64,000 bases of DNA, taken from Apostichopus japonicus (lineage: Eukaryota > Echinodermata > Holothuroidea > Aspidochirotida > Stichopodidae). Positions 36,801-50,547 of the stretch are shown here, one piece after another. Position numbers and translations under genes: made by a program. The stretch's first letter is position 1. The number at the start of each line of letters is the position of its first letter. The notes under the pieces are model-generated. The model was given only the letters and a program-made list of their open reading frames with translations. It did not search any database and was not told where the DNA came from. The stretch spans positions 12,068,001 through 12,132,000 of the forward strand of contig NC_092582.1 of assembly GCF_037975245.1 (NCBI RefSeq). Reading direction: 5' to 3'.

Positions 36801-38653
36801 GATATTAGGTCGATTAACTAATACTTACAGCTCCCCATGTAGGCACTCGCTGTAAAAGATCGGCAAAAAGACGTCATCACCGGGGACTCGAACCACCGAT
36901 GCAAAAGAGAGCCTCGCTCATCAGCTCGTACAGTGCGCGAAGCCATCGCGCCACTGTATGGACTGAGATATTAGGTCGATTAACTAATACTTACAGCTCC
37001 CCATGTAGGCACTCGCTGTAAAAGATCGGCAAAAAGACGTCATCACCGGGGACTCGAACCACCGATGCAAAAGAGAGCCTCGCTCATCAGCTCGTACAGT
37101 GCGCGAAGCCATCGCGCCACTGTATGGACTGAGATATTAGGTCGATTAACTAATACTTACAGCTCCCCATGTAGGCACTCGCTGTAAAAGATCGGCAAAA
37201 GACGTCATCACCGGGGACTCGAACCACCGATGCAAAAGAGAGCCTCGCTCATCAGCTCGTACAGTGCGCCAAGCCATCGCGCCACTGTATGGACTGAGAT
37301 ATTAGGTCGATTAACTAATACTTACAGCTCCCCATGTAGGCACTCGCTGTAAAAGATCGGCAAAAGACGTCATCACCGGGGACTCGAACCACCGATGCAA
37401 AAGAGAGCCTCGCTCATCAGTTCGTACAGTGCGCCAAGCCATCGCGCCACTGTATGGACTGAGATATTAGGTCGATTAACTAATACTTACAGCTCCCCAT
37501 GTAGGCACTCGCTGTAAAAGATCGGCAAAAGACGTCATCACCGGGGACTCGAACCACCGATGCAAAAGAGAGCCTCGCTCATCAGCTCGTACAGTGCGCC
37601 AAGCCCACGCGCCACTGTATGGACTGAGATATTAGGTCGATTAACTAATACTTACCGCTCCCCATGTAGGCACTCGCTGTAAAAGATCGGCAAAAGACGT
37701 CATCACCGGGGACTCGAACCACCGATGCAAAAGAGAGCCTCGCTCATCAGCTCGTACAGTGCGCCAAGCCATCGCGCCACTGTATGGACTGAGATATTAG
37801 GTCGATTAACTAATACTTACAGCTCCCCATGTAGGCACTCGCTGTAAAAGATCGGCAAAAGACGTCATCACCGGGGACTCGAACCACCGATGCAAAAGAG
37901 AGCCTCGCTCATCAGCTCGTACAGTGCGCCAAGCCATCGCGCCACTGTATGGACTGAGATATTAGGTCGATTAACTAATACTTACAGCTCCCCATGTAGG
38001 CACTCGCTGTAAAAGATCGGCAAAAGACGTCATCACCGGGGACTCGAACCACCGATGCAAAAGAGAGCCTCGCTCATCAGTTCGTACAGTGCGCCAAGCC
38101 ATCGCGCCACTGTATGGACTGAGATATTAGGTCGATTAACTAATACTTACAGCTCCCCATGTAGGCACTCGCTGTAAAAGATCGGCAAAAGACGTCATCA
38201 CCGGGGACTCGAACCACCGATGCAAAAGAGAGCCTCGCTCATCAGCTCGTACAGTGCGCCAAGCCCACGCGCCACTGTATGGACTGAGATATTAGGTCGA
38301 TTAACTAATACTTACAGCTCCCCATGTAGGCACTCGCTGTAAAAGATCGGCAAAAGACGTCATCACCGGGGATTCGAACCACCGATGCAAAAGAGAGCCT
38401 CGCTCATCAGCTCGTACAGTGCGCCAAGCCATCGCGCCACTGTATGGACTGAGATATTAGGTGGATTAACTAATACTTACAGCTCCCCATGTAGGCACTC
38501 GCTGTAAAAGATCGGCAAAAGACGTCATCACCGGGGACTCGAACCACCGATGCAAAAGAGAGCTTCGCTCATCAGCTCGTCCAGTGCGCCAAGCCATCGC
38601 GCCACTGTTTGGACTGAGATATTAGGTCGATTAACTAATACTTACAGCTCCTT
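33859..38653. repeat. 14-monomer segmental duplication
   Basis: Eight successive monomers from 33859 (GGCCCTCG with five A, GGCCCTCG, five A, five A with GCCCACG, two of five A with GCGCGAAG, plain, CAGTTCG) reappear in the same order from 36174, 2315 bp (14 monomers) downstream, including the same pattern of 165/166-bp lengths. The second copy then differs: a CAGTTCG plus GCCCACG pair recurs at 37334-37663 and 37994-38323. The block ends with the AGGTGG and TGTTTGG marker monomers at 38324 and 38489, which match those at 35679 and 35844. Confidence 0.85.
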
Positions 38654-41600
38654 ATGTAGGCACTCGCTGTAAAAGATCGGCAAAAGACGTCATCACCGGG
38701 GACTCGAACCACCGATGCAAAAGAGAGCCTCGCTCATCAGCTCGTCCAGTGCGCCAAGCCATCGCGCCACTGTATGGACTGAGATATTAGGTCGATTAAC
38801 TAATACTTACAGCTCCCCATGTAGGCACTCGCTGTAAAAGATCGGCAAAAGACGTCATCACCGGGGACTCGAACCACCGATGCAAAAGAGAGCCTCGCTC
38901 ATCAGCTCGTCCAGTGCGCCAAGCCATCGCGCCACTGTATGGACTGAGATATTAGGTCGATTAACTAATACTGACAGCTCCCCATGTAGGCACTCGCTGT
39001 AAAAGATCGGCAAAAAGACGTCATCACCGGGGACTCGAACCACCGATGCAAAAGAGAGCCTCGCTCATCAGCTCGTACTGTGCGCCAAGCCATCGCGCCA
39101 CTGTATGGACTGAGATATTAGGTCGATTAACTAATACTTACAGCTCCCCATGTAGGCACTCGCTGTAAAAGATCGGCAAAAGACGTCATCACCGGGGACT
39201 CGAACCACCGATGCAAAAGAGAGCCTCGCTCATCAGCTCGTCCAGTGCGCCAAGCCATCGCGCCACTGTATGGACTGAGATATTAGGTCGATTAACTAAT
39301 ACTTACAGCTCCCCATGTAGGCACTCGCTGTAAAAGATCGGCAAAAGACGTCATCACCGGGGACTCGAACCACCGATGCAAAAGAGAGCCTCGCTCATCA
39401 GCTCGTCCAGTGCGCCAAGCCATCGCGCCACTGTATGGACTGAGATATTAGGTCGATTAACTAATACTTACAGCTCCCCATGTAGGCACTCGCTGTAAAA
39501 GATCGGCAAAAGACGTCATCACCGGGGACTCGAACCACCGATGCAAAAGAGAGCCTCGCTCATCAGCTCGTCCAGTGCGCCAAGCCATCGCGCCACTGTA
39601 TGGACTGAGATATTAGGTCGATTAACTAATACTTACAGCTCCCCATGTAGGCACTCGCTGTAAAAGATCGGCAAAAGACGTCATCACCGGGGACTCGAAC
39701 CACCGATGCAAAAGAGAGCCTCGCTCATCAGCTCGTACAGTGCGCCAAGCCATCGCGCCACTGTATGGACTGAGATATTAGGTCGATTAACTAATACTTA
39801 CAGCTCCCCATGTAGGCACTCGCTGTAAAAGATCGGCAAAAGACGTCATCACCGGGGACTCGAACCACCGATGCAAAAGAGAGCCTCGCTCATCAGATCG
39901 TCCAGTGCGCCAAGCCATCGCGCCACTGTATGGACTGAGATATTAGGTCGATTAACTAATACTTACAGCTCCCCATGTAGGCACTCGCTGTAAAAGATCG
40001 GCAAAAGACGTCATCACCGGGGACTCGAACCACCGATGCAAAAGAGAGCCTCGCTCATCAGCTCGTCCAGTGCGCCAAGCCATCGCGCCACTGTATGGAC
40101 TGAGATATTAGGTCGATTAACTAATACTTACAGCTCCCCATGTAGGCACTCGCTGTAAAAGATCGGCAAAAGACGTCATCACCGGGGACTCGAACCACCG
40201 ATGCAAAAGAGAGCCTCGCTCATCAGCTCGTACAGTGCGCCAAGCCCACGCGCCACTGTATGGACTGAGATATTAGGTCGATTAACTAATACTTACAGCT
40301 CCCCATGTAGGCACTCGCTGTAAAAGATCGGCAAAAAGACGTCATCACCGGGGACTCGAACCACCGATGCAAAAGAGAGCCTCGCTCATCAGCTCGTACA
40401 GTGCGCCAAGCCATCGCGCGACTGTATGGACTGAGATATTAGGTCGATTAACTAATACTTACAGCTCCCCATGTAGGCACTCGCTGTAAAAGATCGGCAA
40501 AAGACGTCATCACCGGGGACTCGAACCACCGATGCAAAAGAGAGCCTCGCTCATCAGCTCGTACAGTGCGCCAAGCCATCGCGCCACTGTATGGACTGAG
40601 ATATTAGGTCGATTAACTAATACTTACAGCTCCCCATGTAGGCACTCGCTGTAAAAGATCGGCAAAAGACGTCATCACCGGGGACTCGAACCACCGATGC
40701 AAAAGAGAGCCTCGCTCATCAGTTCGTACAGTGCGCCAAGCCATCGCGCCACTGTATGGACTGAGATATTAGGTCGATTAACTAATACTTACAGCTCCCC
40801 ATGTAGGCACTCGCTGTAAAAGATCGGCAAAAGACGTCATCACCGGGGATTCGAACCACCGATGCAAAAGAGAGCCTCGCTCATCAGCTCGTACAGTGCG
40901 CCAAGCCATCGCGCCACTGTATGGACTGAGATATTAGGTGGATTAACTAATACTTACAGCTCCCCATGTAGGCACTCGCTGTAAAAGATCGGCAAAAGAC
41001 GTCATCACCGGGGACTCGAACCACCGATGCAAAAGAGAGCTTCGCTCATCAGCTCGTCCAGTGCGCCAAGCCATCGCGCCACTGTTTGGACTGAGATATT
41101 AGGTCGATTAACTAATACTTACAGCTCCTTATGTAGGCACTCGCTGTAAAAGATCGGCAAAAGACGTCATCACCGGGGACTCGAACCACCGATGCAAAAG
41201 AGAGCCTCGCTCATCAGCTTGTCCAGTGCGCCAAGCCATCGCGCCACTGTATGGACTGAGATATTAGGTCGATTAACTAATACTTACAGCTCCCCATGTA
41301 GGCACTCGCTGTAAAAGATCGGCAAAAGACGTCATCACCGGGGACTCGAACCACCGATGCAAAAGAGAGCCTCGCTCATCAGCTCGTCCAGTGCGCCAAG
41401 CCATCGCGCCACTGTATGGACTGAGATATTAGGTCGATTAACTAATACTTACAGCTCCCCATGTAGGCACTCGCTGTAAAAGATCGGCAAAAGACGTCAT
41501 CACCGGGGACTCGAACCACCGATGCAAAAGAGAGCCTCGCTCATCAGCTCGTACAGTGCGCCAAGCCATCGCGCCACTGTATGGACTGAGATATTAGGTC

Positions 41601-44600
41601 GATTAACTAATACTTACAGCTCCCCATGTAGGCACTCGCTGTAAAAGATCGGCAAAAGACGTCATCACCGGGGACTCGAACCACCGATGCAAAAGAGAGC
41701 CTCGCTCATCAGCTCGTCCAGTGCGCCAAGCCATCGCGCCACTGTATGGACTGAGATATTAGGTCGATTAACTAATACTTACAGCTCCCCATGTAGGCAC
41801 TCGCTGTAAAAGATCGGCAAAAGACGTCATCACCGGGGACTCGAACCACCGATGCAAAAGAGAGCCTCGCTCATCAGCTCGTCCAGTGCGCCAAGCCATC
41901 GCGCCACTGTATGGACTGAGATATTAGGTCGATTAACTAATACTTACAGCTCCCCATGTAGGCACTCGCTGTAAAAGATCGGCAAAAGACGTCATCACCG
42001 GGGACTCGAACCACCGATGCAAAAGAGAGCCTCGCTCATCAGCTCGTCCAGTGCGCCAAGCCATCGCGCCACTGTATGGACTGAGATATTAGGTCGATTA
42101 ACTAATACTTACAGCTCCCCATGTAGGCACTCGCTGTAAAAGATCGGCAAAAGACGTCATCACCGGGGACTCGAACCACCGATGCAAAAGAGAGCCTCGC
42201 TCATCAGCTCGTACAGTGCGCCAAGCCATCGCGCCACTGTATGGACTGAGATATTAGGTCGATTAACTAATACTTACAGCTCCCCATGTAGGCACTCGCT
42301 GTAAAAGATCGGCAAAAGACGTCATCACCGGGGACTCGAACCACCGATGCAAAAGAGAGCCTCGCTCATCAGCTCGTCCAGTGCGCCAAGCCATCGCGCC
42401 ACTGTATGGACTGAGATATTAGGTCGATTAACTAATACTTACAGCTCCCCATGTAGGCACTCGCTGTAAAAGATCGGCAAAAGACGTCATCACCGGGGAC
42501 TCGAACCACCGATGCAAAAGAGAGCCTCGCTCATCTGCTCGTCCTGTGCGCCAAGCCATCGCGCCACTGTATGGACTGAGATATTAGGTCGATTAACTAA
42601 TACTTACAGCTCCCCATGTAGGCACTCGCTGTAAAAGATCGGCAAAAGACGTCATCACCGGGGACTCGAACCACCGATGCAAAAGAGAGCCTCGCTCATC
42701 AGCTCGTACAGTGCGCCAAGCCATCGCGCCACTGTATGGACTGAGATATTAGGTGGATTAACTAATACTTACAGCTCCCCATGTAGGCACTCGCTGTAAA
42801 AGATCGGCAAAAGACGTCATCACCGGGGACTCGAACCACCGATGCAAAAGAGAGCTTCGCTCATCAGCTCGTCCAGTGCGCCAAGCCATCGCGCCACTGT
42901 TTGGACTGAGATATTAGGTCGATTAACTAATACTTACAGCTCCTTATGTAGGCACTCGCTGTAAAAGATCGGCAAAAGACGTCATCACCGGGGACTCGAA
43001 CCACCGATGCAAAAGAGAGCCTCGCTCATCAGCTTGTCCAGTGCGCCAAGCCATCGCGCCACTGTATGGACTGAGATATTAGGTCGATTAACTAATACTT
43101 ACAGCTCCCCATGTAGGCACTCGCTGTAAAAGATCGGCAAAAGACGTCATCACCGGGGACTCGAACCACCGATGCAAAAGAGAGCCTCGCTCATCAGCTC
43201 GTCCAGTGCGCCAAGCCATCGCGCCACTGTATGGACTGAGATATTAGGTCGATTAACTAATACTTACAGCTCCCCATGTAGGCACTCGCTGTAAAAGATC
43301 GGCAAAAGACGTCATCACCGGGAACTCGAACCACCGATGCAAAAGAGAGCCTCGCTCATCAGCTCGTCCAGTGCGCCAAGCCATCGCGCCACTGTATGGA
43401 CTGAGATATTAGGTCGATTAACTAATACTTACAGCTCCCCATGTAGGCACTCGCTGTAAAAGATCGGCAAAAGACGTCATCACCGGGGACTCGAACCACC
43501 GATGCAAAAGAGAGCCTCGCTCATCAGCTCGTCCAGTGCGCCAAGCCAGCGCGCCACTGTATGGACTGAGATATTCGGTCGATTAACTAATTCTTACAGC
43601 TCCCCATGTAGGCACTCGCTGTAAAAGATCGGCAAAAGACGTCATCACCGGGGACTCGAACCACCGATGCAAAAGAGAGCCTCGCTCATCAGCTCGTCCA
43701 GCGCGCCACGCCATCGCGCCACTGTATGGACTGAGATATTAGGTCGATTAACTAATACTTACAGCTCCCCATGTAGGCACTCGCTGTAAAAGATCGGCAA
43801 AAGACGTCATCACCGGGGACTCGAACCACCGATGCAAAAGAGAGCTTCGCTCATCAGCTCGTCCAGTGCGCCAAGCCATCGCGCCACTGTTTGGACTGAG
43901 ATATTAGGTCGATTAACTAATACTTACAGCTCCTTATGTAGGCACTCGCTGTAAAAGATCGGCAAAAGACGTCATCACCGGGGACTCGAACCACCGATGC
44001 AAAAGAGAGCCTCGCTCATCAGCTTGTCCAGTGCGCCAAGCCATCGCGCCACTGTATGGACTGAGATATTAGGTCGATTAACTAATACTTACAGCTCCCC
44101 ATGTAGGCACTCGCTGTAAAAGATCGGCAAAAGACGTCATCACCGGGGACTCGAACCACCGATGCAAAAGAGAGCCTCGCTCATCAGCTCGTCCAGTGCG
44201 CCAAGCCATCGCGCCACTGTATGGACTGAGATATTAGGTCGATTAACTAATACTTACAGCTCCCCATGTAGGCACTCGCTGTAAAAGATCGGCAAAAGAC
44301 GTCATCACCGGGAACTCGAACCACCGATGCAAAAGAGAGCCTCGCTCATCAGCTCGTCCAGCGCGCCAAGCCATCGCGCCACTGTATGGACTGAGATATT
44401 AGGTCGATTAACTAATACTTACAGCTCCCCATGTAGGCACTCGCTGTAAAAGATCGGCAAAAGACGTCATCACCGGGGACTCGAACCACCGATGCAAAAG
44501 AGAGCCTCGCTCATCAGCTCGTACAGTGCGCCAAGCCATCGCGCCACTGTATGGACTGAGATATTAGGTCGATTAACTAATACTTACAGCTCCCCATGTA

Positions 44601-47600
44601 GGCACTCGCTGTAAAAGATCGGCAAAAGACGTCATCACCGGGGACTCGAACCACCGATGCAAAAGAGAGCCTCGCTCATCAGCTCGTACAGTGCGCCAAG
44701 CCATCGCGCCACTGTATGGACTGAGATATTAGGTCGATTAACTAATACTTACAGCTCCCCATGTAGGCACTCGCTGTAAAAGATCGGCAAAAGACGTCAT
44801 CACCGGGGACTCGAACCACCGATGCAAAAGAGAGCCTCGCTCATCAGCTCGTCCAGTGCGCCAAGCCATCGCGCCACTGTATGGACTGAGATATTAGGTC
44901 GATTAACTAATACTTACAGCTCCCCATGTAGGCACTCGCTGTAAAAGATCGGCAAAAGACGTCATCACCGGGGACTCGAACCACCGATGCAAAAGAGAGC
45001 CTCGCTCATCAGCTCGTCCAGTGCGCCAAGCCATCGCGCCACTGTATGGACTGAGATATTAGGTCGATTAACTAATACTTACAGCTCCCCATGTAGGCAC
45101 TCGCTGTAAAAGATCGGCAAAAGACGTCATCACCGGGGACTCGAACCACCGATGCAAAAGAGAGCCTCGCTCATCAGCTCGTCCAGTGCGCCAAGCCATC
45201 GCGCCACTGTATGGACTGAGATATTAGGTCGATTAACTAATACTTACAGCTCCCCATGTAGGCACTCGCTGTAAAAGATCGGCAAAAGACGTCATCACCG
45301 GGGACTCGAACCACCGATGCAAAAGAGAGCCTCGCTCATCAGCTCGTCCAGTGCGCCAAGCCATCGCGCCACTGTATGGACTGAGATATTAGGTCGATTA
45401 ACTAATACTTACAGCTCCCCATGTAGGCACTCGCTGTAAAAGATCGGCAAAAGACGTCATCACCGGGGACTCGAACCACCGATGCAAAAGAGAGCCTCGC
45501 TCATCAGCTCGTCCAGTGCGCCAAGCCATCGCGCCACTGTATGGACTGAGATATTAGGTCGATTAACTAATACTTACAGCTCCCCATGTAGGCACTCGCT
45601 GTAAAAGATCGGCAAAAGACGTCATCACCGGGAACTCGAACCACCGATGCAAAAGAGAGCCTCGCTCATCAGCTCGTACAGTGCGCCAAGCCATCGCGCC
45701 ACTGTATGGACTGAGATATTAGGTCGATTAACTAATACTTACAGCTCCCCATGTAGGCACTCGCTGTAAAAGATCGGCAAAAGACGTCATCACCGGGGAC
45801 TCGAACCACCGATGCAAAAGAGAGCCTCGCTCATCAGCTCGTCCAGTGCGCCAAGCCACCGCGCCACTGTATGGACTGAGATATTAGGTCGATTAACTAA
45901 TACTTACAGCTCCCCATGTAGGCACTCGCTGTAAAAGATCGGCAAAAGACGTCATCACCGGGGACTCGAACCACCGATGCAAAAGAGAGCCTCGCTCATC
46001 AGCTCGTCCAGTGCGCCAAGCCAGCGCACCACTGTATGGACTGAGATATTCGGTCGATTAACTAATTCTTACAGCTCCCCATGTAGGCACTCGCTGTAAA
46101 AGATCGGCAAAAGACGTCATCACCGGGGACTCGAACCACCGATGCAAAAGAGACCCTCGCTCATCAGCTCGTCCAGCGCGCCACGCCATCGCGCCACTGT
46201 ATGGACTGAGATATTAGGTCGATTAACTAATACTTACAGCTCCCCATGTAGGCACTCGCTGTAAAAGATCGGCAAAAGACGTCATCACCGGGGACTCGAA
46301 CCATCGATGCAAAAGAGAGCCTCGCTCATCAGCTCGTACAGCGCGCCACGCCATCGCGCCACTGTATGGACTGAGATATTAGGTCGATTAACTAATACTT
46401 ACAGCTCCCCATGTAGGCACTCGCTGTAAAAGATCGGCAAAAGACGTCATCACCGGGGACTCGAACCATCGATGCAAAAGAGAGCCTCGCTCATCAGCTC
46501 GTACAGCGCGCCACGCCATCGCGCCACTGTATGGACTGAGATATTAGGTCGATTAACTAATACTTACAGCTCCCCATGTAGGCACTCGCTGTAAAAGATC
46601 GGCAAAAGACGTCATCACCGGGGACTCGAACCACCGATGCAAAAGAGAGCCTCGCTCATCAGCTCGTACAGCGCGCCACGCCATCGCGCCACTGTATGGA
46701 CTGAGATATTAGGTCGATTAACTAATACTTACAGCTCCCCATGTAGGCACTCGCTGTAAAAGATCGGCAAAAAGACGTCATCACCGGGGACTCGAACCAC
46801 CGATGCAAAAGAGAGCCTCGCTCATCAGCTCGTACAGTGCGCCAAGCCATCGCGCCACTGTATGGACTGAGATATTAGGTCGATTAACTAATACTTACAG
46901 CTCCCCATGTAGGCACTCGCTGTAAAAGATCGGCAAAAAGACGTCATCACCGGGGACTCGAACCACCGATGCAAAAGAGAGCCTCGCTCATCAGCTCGTA
47001 CAGTGCGCCAAGCCATCGCGCCACTGTATGGACTGAGATATTAGGTCGATTAACTAATACTTACAGCTCCCCATGTAGGCACTCGCTGTAAAAGATCGGC
47101 AAAAAGACGTCATCACCGGGGACTCGAACCACCGATGCAAAAGAGAGCCTCGCTCATCAGCTCGTACAGTGCGCCAAGCCATCGCGCCACTGTATGGACT
47201 GAGATATTAGGTCGATTAACTAATACTTACAGCTCCCCATGTAGGCACTCGCTGTAAAAGATCGGCAAAAAGACGTCATCACCGGGGACTCGAACCACCG
47301 ATGCAAAAGAGAGCCTCGCTCATCAGCTCGTACAGTGCGCCAAGCCATCGCGCCACTGTATGGACTGAGATATTAGGTCGATTAACTAATACTTACAGCT
47401 CCCCATGTAGGCACTCGCTGTAAAAGATCGGCAAAAAGACGTCATCACCGGGGACTCGAACCACCGATGCAAAAGAGAGCCTCGCTCATCAGCTCGTCCA
47501 GTGCGCCAAGCCATCGCGCCACTGTATGGACTGAGATATTAGGTCGATTAACTAATACTTACAGCTCCCCATGTAGGCACTCGCTGTAAAAGATCGGCAA

Positions 47601-47900
47601 AAGACGTCATCACCGGGGACTCGAACCACCGATGCAAAAGAGAGCCTCGCTCATCAGCTCGTCCAGTGCGCCAAGCCATCGCGCCACTGTATGGACTGAG
47701 ATATTAGGTCGATTAACTAATACTTACAGCTCCCCATGTAGGCACTCGCTGTAAAAGATCGGCAAAAGACGTCATCACCGGGGACTCGAACCACCGATGC
47801 AAAAGAGAGCCTCGCTCATCAGCTCGTCCAGTGCGCCAAGCCAGCGCGCCACTGTATGGACTGAGATATTCGGTCGATTAACTAATTCTTACAGCTCCCC
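38489..47900. repeat. GTCCAG subfamily region with dispersed marker trios
   Basis: Most monomers have A93C (CTCGTCCAG). A marker group recurs: a monomer with AGGTGGATT, then one with GAGCTTCG, GTCCAG, TGTTTGG and CTCCTTATG, then in later copies one with AGCTTGTCC. The TGTTTGG position is at 35961, 38606, 41083, 42898 and 43888, with intervals of 16, 15, 11 and 6 monomers. Another marker (CCAGCG with ATTCGG and AATTCTTAC) is at about 43546, 46021 and 47841, with intervals of 15 and 11 monomers. Confidence 0.8.
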
Positions 47901-50547
47901 ATGTAGGCACTCGCTGTAAAAGATCGGCAAAAGACGTCATCACCGGGGACTCGAACCACCGATGCAAAAGAGAGCCTCGCTCATCAGCTCGTACAGCGCG
48001 CCACGCCATCGCGCCACTGTATGGACTGAGATATTAGGTCGATTAACTAATACTTACAGCTCCCCATGTAGGCACTCGCTGTAAAAGATCGGCAAAAGAC
48101 GTCATCACCGGGGACTCGAACCATCGATGCAAAAGAGAGCCTCGCTCATCAGCTCGTACAGCGCGCCACGCCATCGCGCCACTGTATGGACTGAGATATT
48201 AGGTCGATTAACTAATACTTACAGCTCCCCATGTAGGCACTCGCTGTAAAAGATCGGCAAAAGACGTCATCACCGGGGACTCGAACCACCGATGCAAAAG
48301 AGAGCCTCGCTCATCAGCTCGTACAGCGCGCCACGCCATCGCGCCACTGTATGGACTGAGATATTAGGTCGATTAACTAATACTTACAGCTCCCCATGTA
48401 GGCACTCGCTGTAAAAGATCGGCAAAAAGACGTCATCACCGGGGACTCGAACCACCGATGCAAAAGAGAGCCTCGCTCATCAGCTCGTACAGCGCGCCAC
48501 GCCATCGCGCCACTGTATGGACTGAGATATTAGGTCGATTAACTAATACTTACAGCTCCCCATGTAGGCACTCGCTGTAAAAGATCGGCAAAAAGACGTC
48601 ATCACCGGGGACTCGAACCACCGATGCAAAAGAGAGCCTCGCTCATCAGCTCGTACAGCGCGCCACGCCATCGCGCCACTGTATGGACTGAGATATTAGG
48701 TCGATTAACTAATACTTACAGCTCCCCATGTAGGCACTCGCTGTAAAAGATCGGCAAAAAGACGTCATCACCGGGGACTCGAACCACCGATGCAAAAGAG
48801 AGCCTCGCTCATCAGCTCGTACAGCGCGCCACGCCATCGCGCCACTGTATGGACTGAGATATTAGGTCGATTAACTAATACTTACAGCTCCCCATGTAGG
48901 CACTCGCTGTAAAAGATCGGCAAAAAGACGTCATCACCGGGGACTCGAACCACCGATGCAAAAGAGAGCCTCGCTCATCAGCTCGTACAGCGCGCCACGC
49001 CATCGCGCCACTGTATGGACTGAGATATTAGGTCGATTAACTAATACTTACAGCTCCCCATGTAGGCACTCGCTGTAAAAGATCGGCAAAAAGACGTCAT
49101 CACCGGGGACTCGAACCACCGATGCAAAAGAGAGCCTCGCTCATCAGCTCGTACAGTGCGCCAAGCCATCGCGCCACTGTATGGACTGGGATATTAGGTC
49201 GATTAACTAATACTTACAGCTCCCCATGTAGGCACTCGCTGTAAAAGATCGGCAAAAAGACGTCATCACCGGGGACTCGAACCACCGATGCAAAAGAGAG
49301 CCTCGCTCATCAGCTCGTACAGTGCGCCAAGCCATCGCGCCACTGTATGGACTGAGATATTAGGTCGATTAACTAATACTTACAGCTCCCCATGTAGGCA
49401 CTCGCTGTAAAAGATCGGCAAAAAGACGTCATCACCGGGGACTCGAACCACCGATGCAAAAGAGAGCCTCGCTCATCAGCTCGTACAGTGCGCCACGCCA
49501 TCGCGCCACTGTATGGACTGAGATATTAAGTCGATTAACTAATACTTACAGCTCCCCATGTAGGCCCTGGCTGTAAAAGATCGGCAAAAGACGTCATCAC
49601 CGGGGACTCGAACCACCGATGCAAAAGAGAGCCTCGCTCATCAGCTCGTACTGTGCGCCACGCCATCGCGCCACTGTATGGACTGAGATATTAAGTCGAT
49701 TAACTAATACTTACAGCTCCCCATGTAGGCCCTGGCTGTAAAAGATCGGCAAAAGACGTCATCACCGGGGACTCGAACCACCGATGCAAAAGAGAGCCTC
49801 GCTCATCAGCTCGTACAGTGCGCCAAGCCATCGCGCCACTGCATGGACTGAGATATTAGGTCGATTAACTAATACTTACAGCTCCCCATGTAGGCACTCG
49901 CTGTAAAAGATCGGCAAAAGACGTCATCACCGGGGACTCGAACCACCGATGCAAAAGAGAGCCTCGCTCATCAGCTCGTACAGTGCGCCAAGCCATCGCG
50001 CCACTGTATGGACTGAGATATTAGGTCGATTAACTAATACTTACAGCTCCTCATGTAGGCACTCGCTGTAAAAGATCGGCAAAAGACGTCATCACCGGGG
50101 ACTCGAACCACCGATGCAAAAGAGAGCCTCGCTCATCAGCTCGTACAGTGCGCCAAGCCATCGCGCCACTGTATGGACTGAGATATTAGGTCGATTAACT
50201 AATACTTACAGCTCCTCATGTAGGCACTCGCTGTAAAAGATCGGCAAAAGACGTCATCACCGGGGACTCGAACCACCGATGCAAAAGAGAGCCTCGCTCA
50301 TCAGCTCGTACAGTGCGCCAAGCCATCGCGCCACTGTATGGACTGAGATATTAGGTCGATTAACTAATACTTACAGCTCCCCATGTAGGCACTCGCTGTA
50401 AAAGATCGGCAAAAGACGTCATCACCGGGGACTCGAACCACCGATGCAAAAGAGAGCCTCGCTCATCAGCTCGTCCAGTGCGCCACGCCATCGCGCCACT
50501 GTATGGACAGAGATAATGGGTCGATTAACTAATACTTACAGCTCCCC

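Noticed and set aside
38858-39043. 61-codon minus-strand ORF
   Set aside because: Another satellite shadow. It depends on A93C, a one-off CTGACAG change and the frame shift of a 166-bp monomer. No homology or start context supports it.
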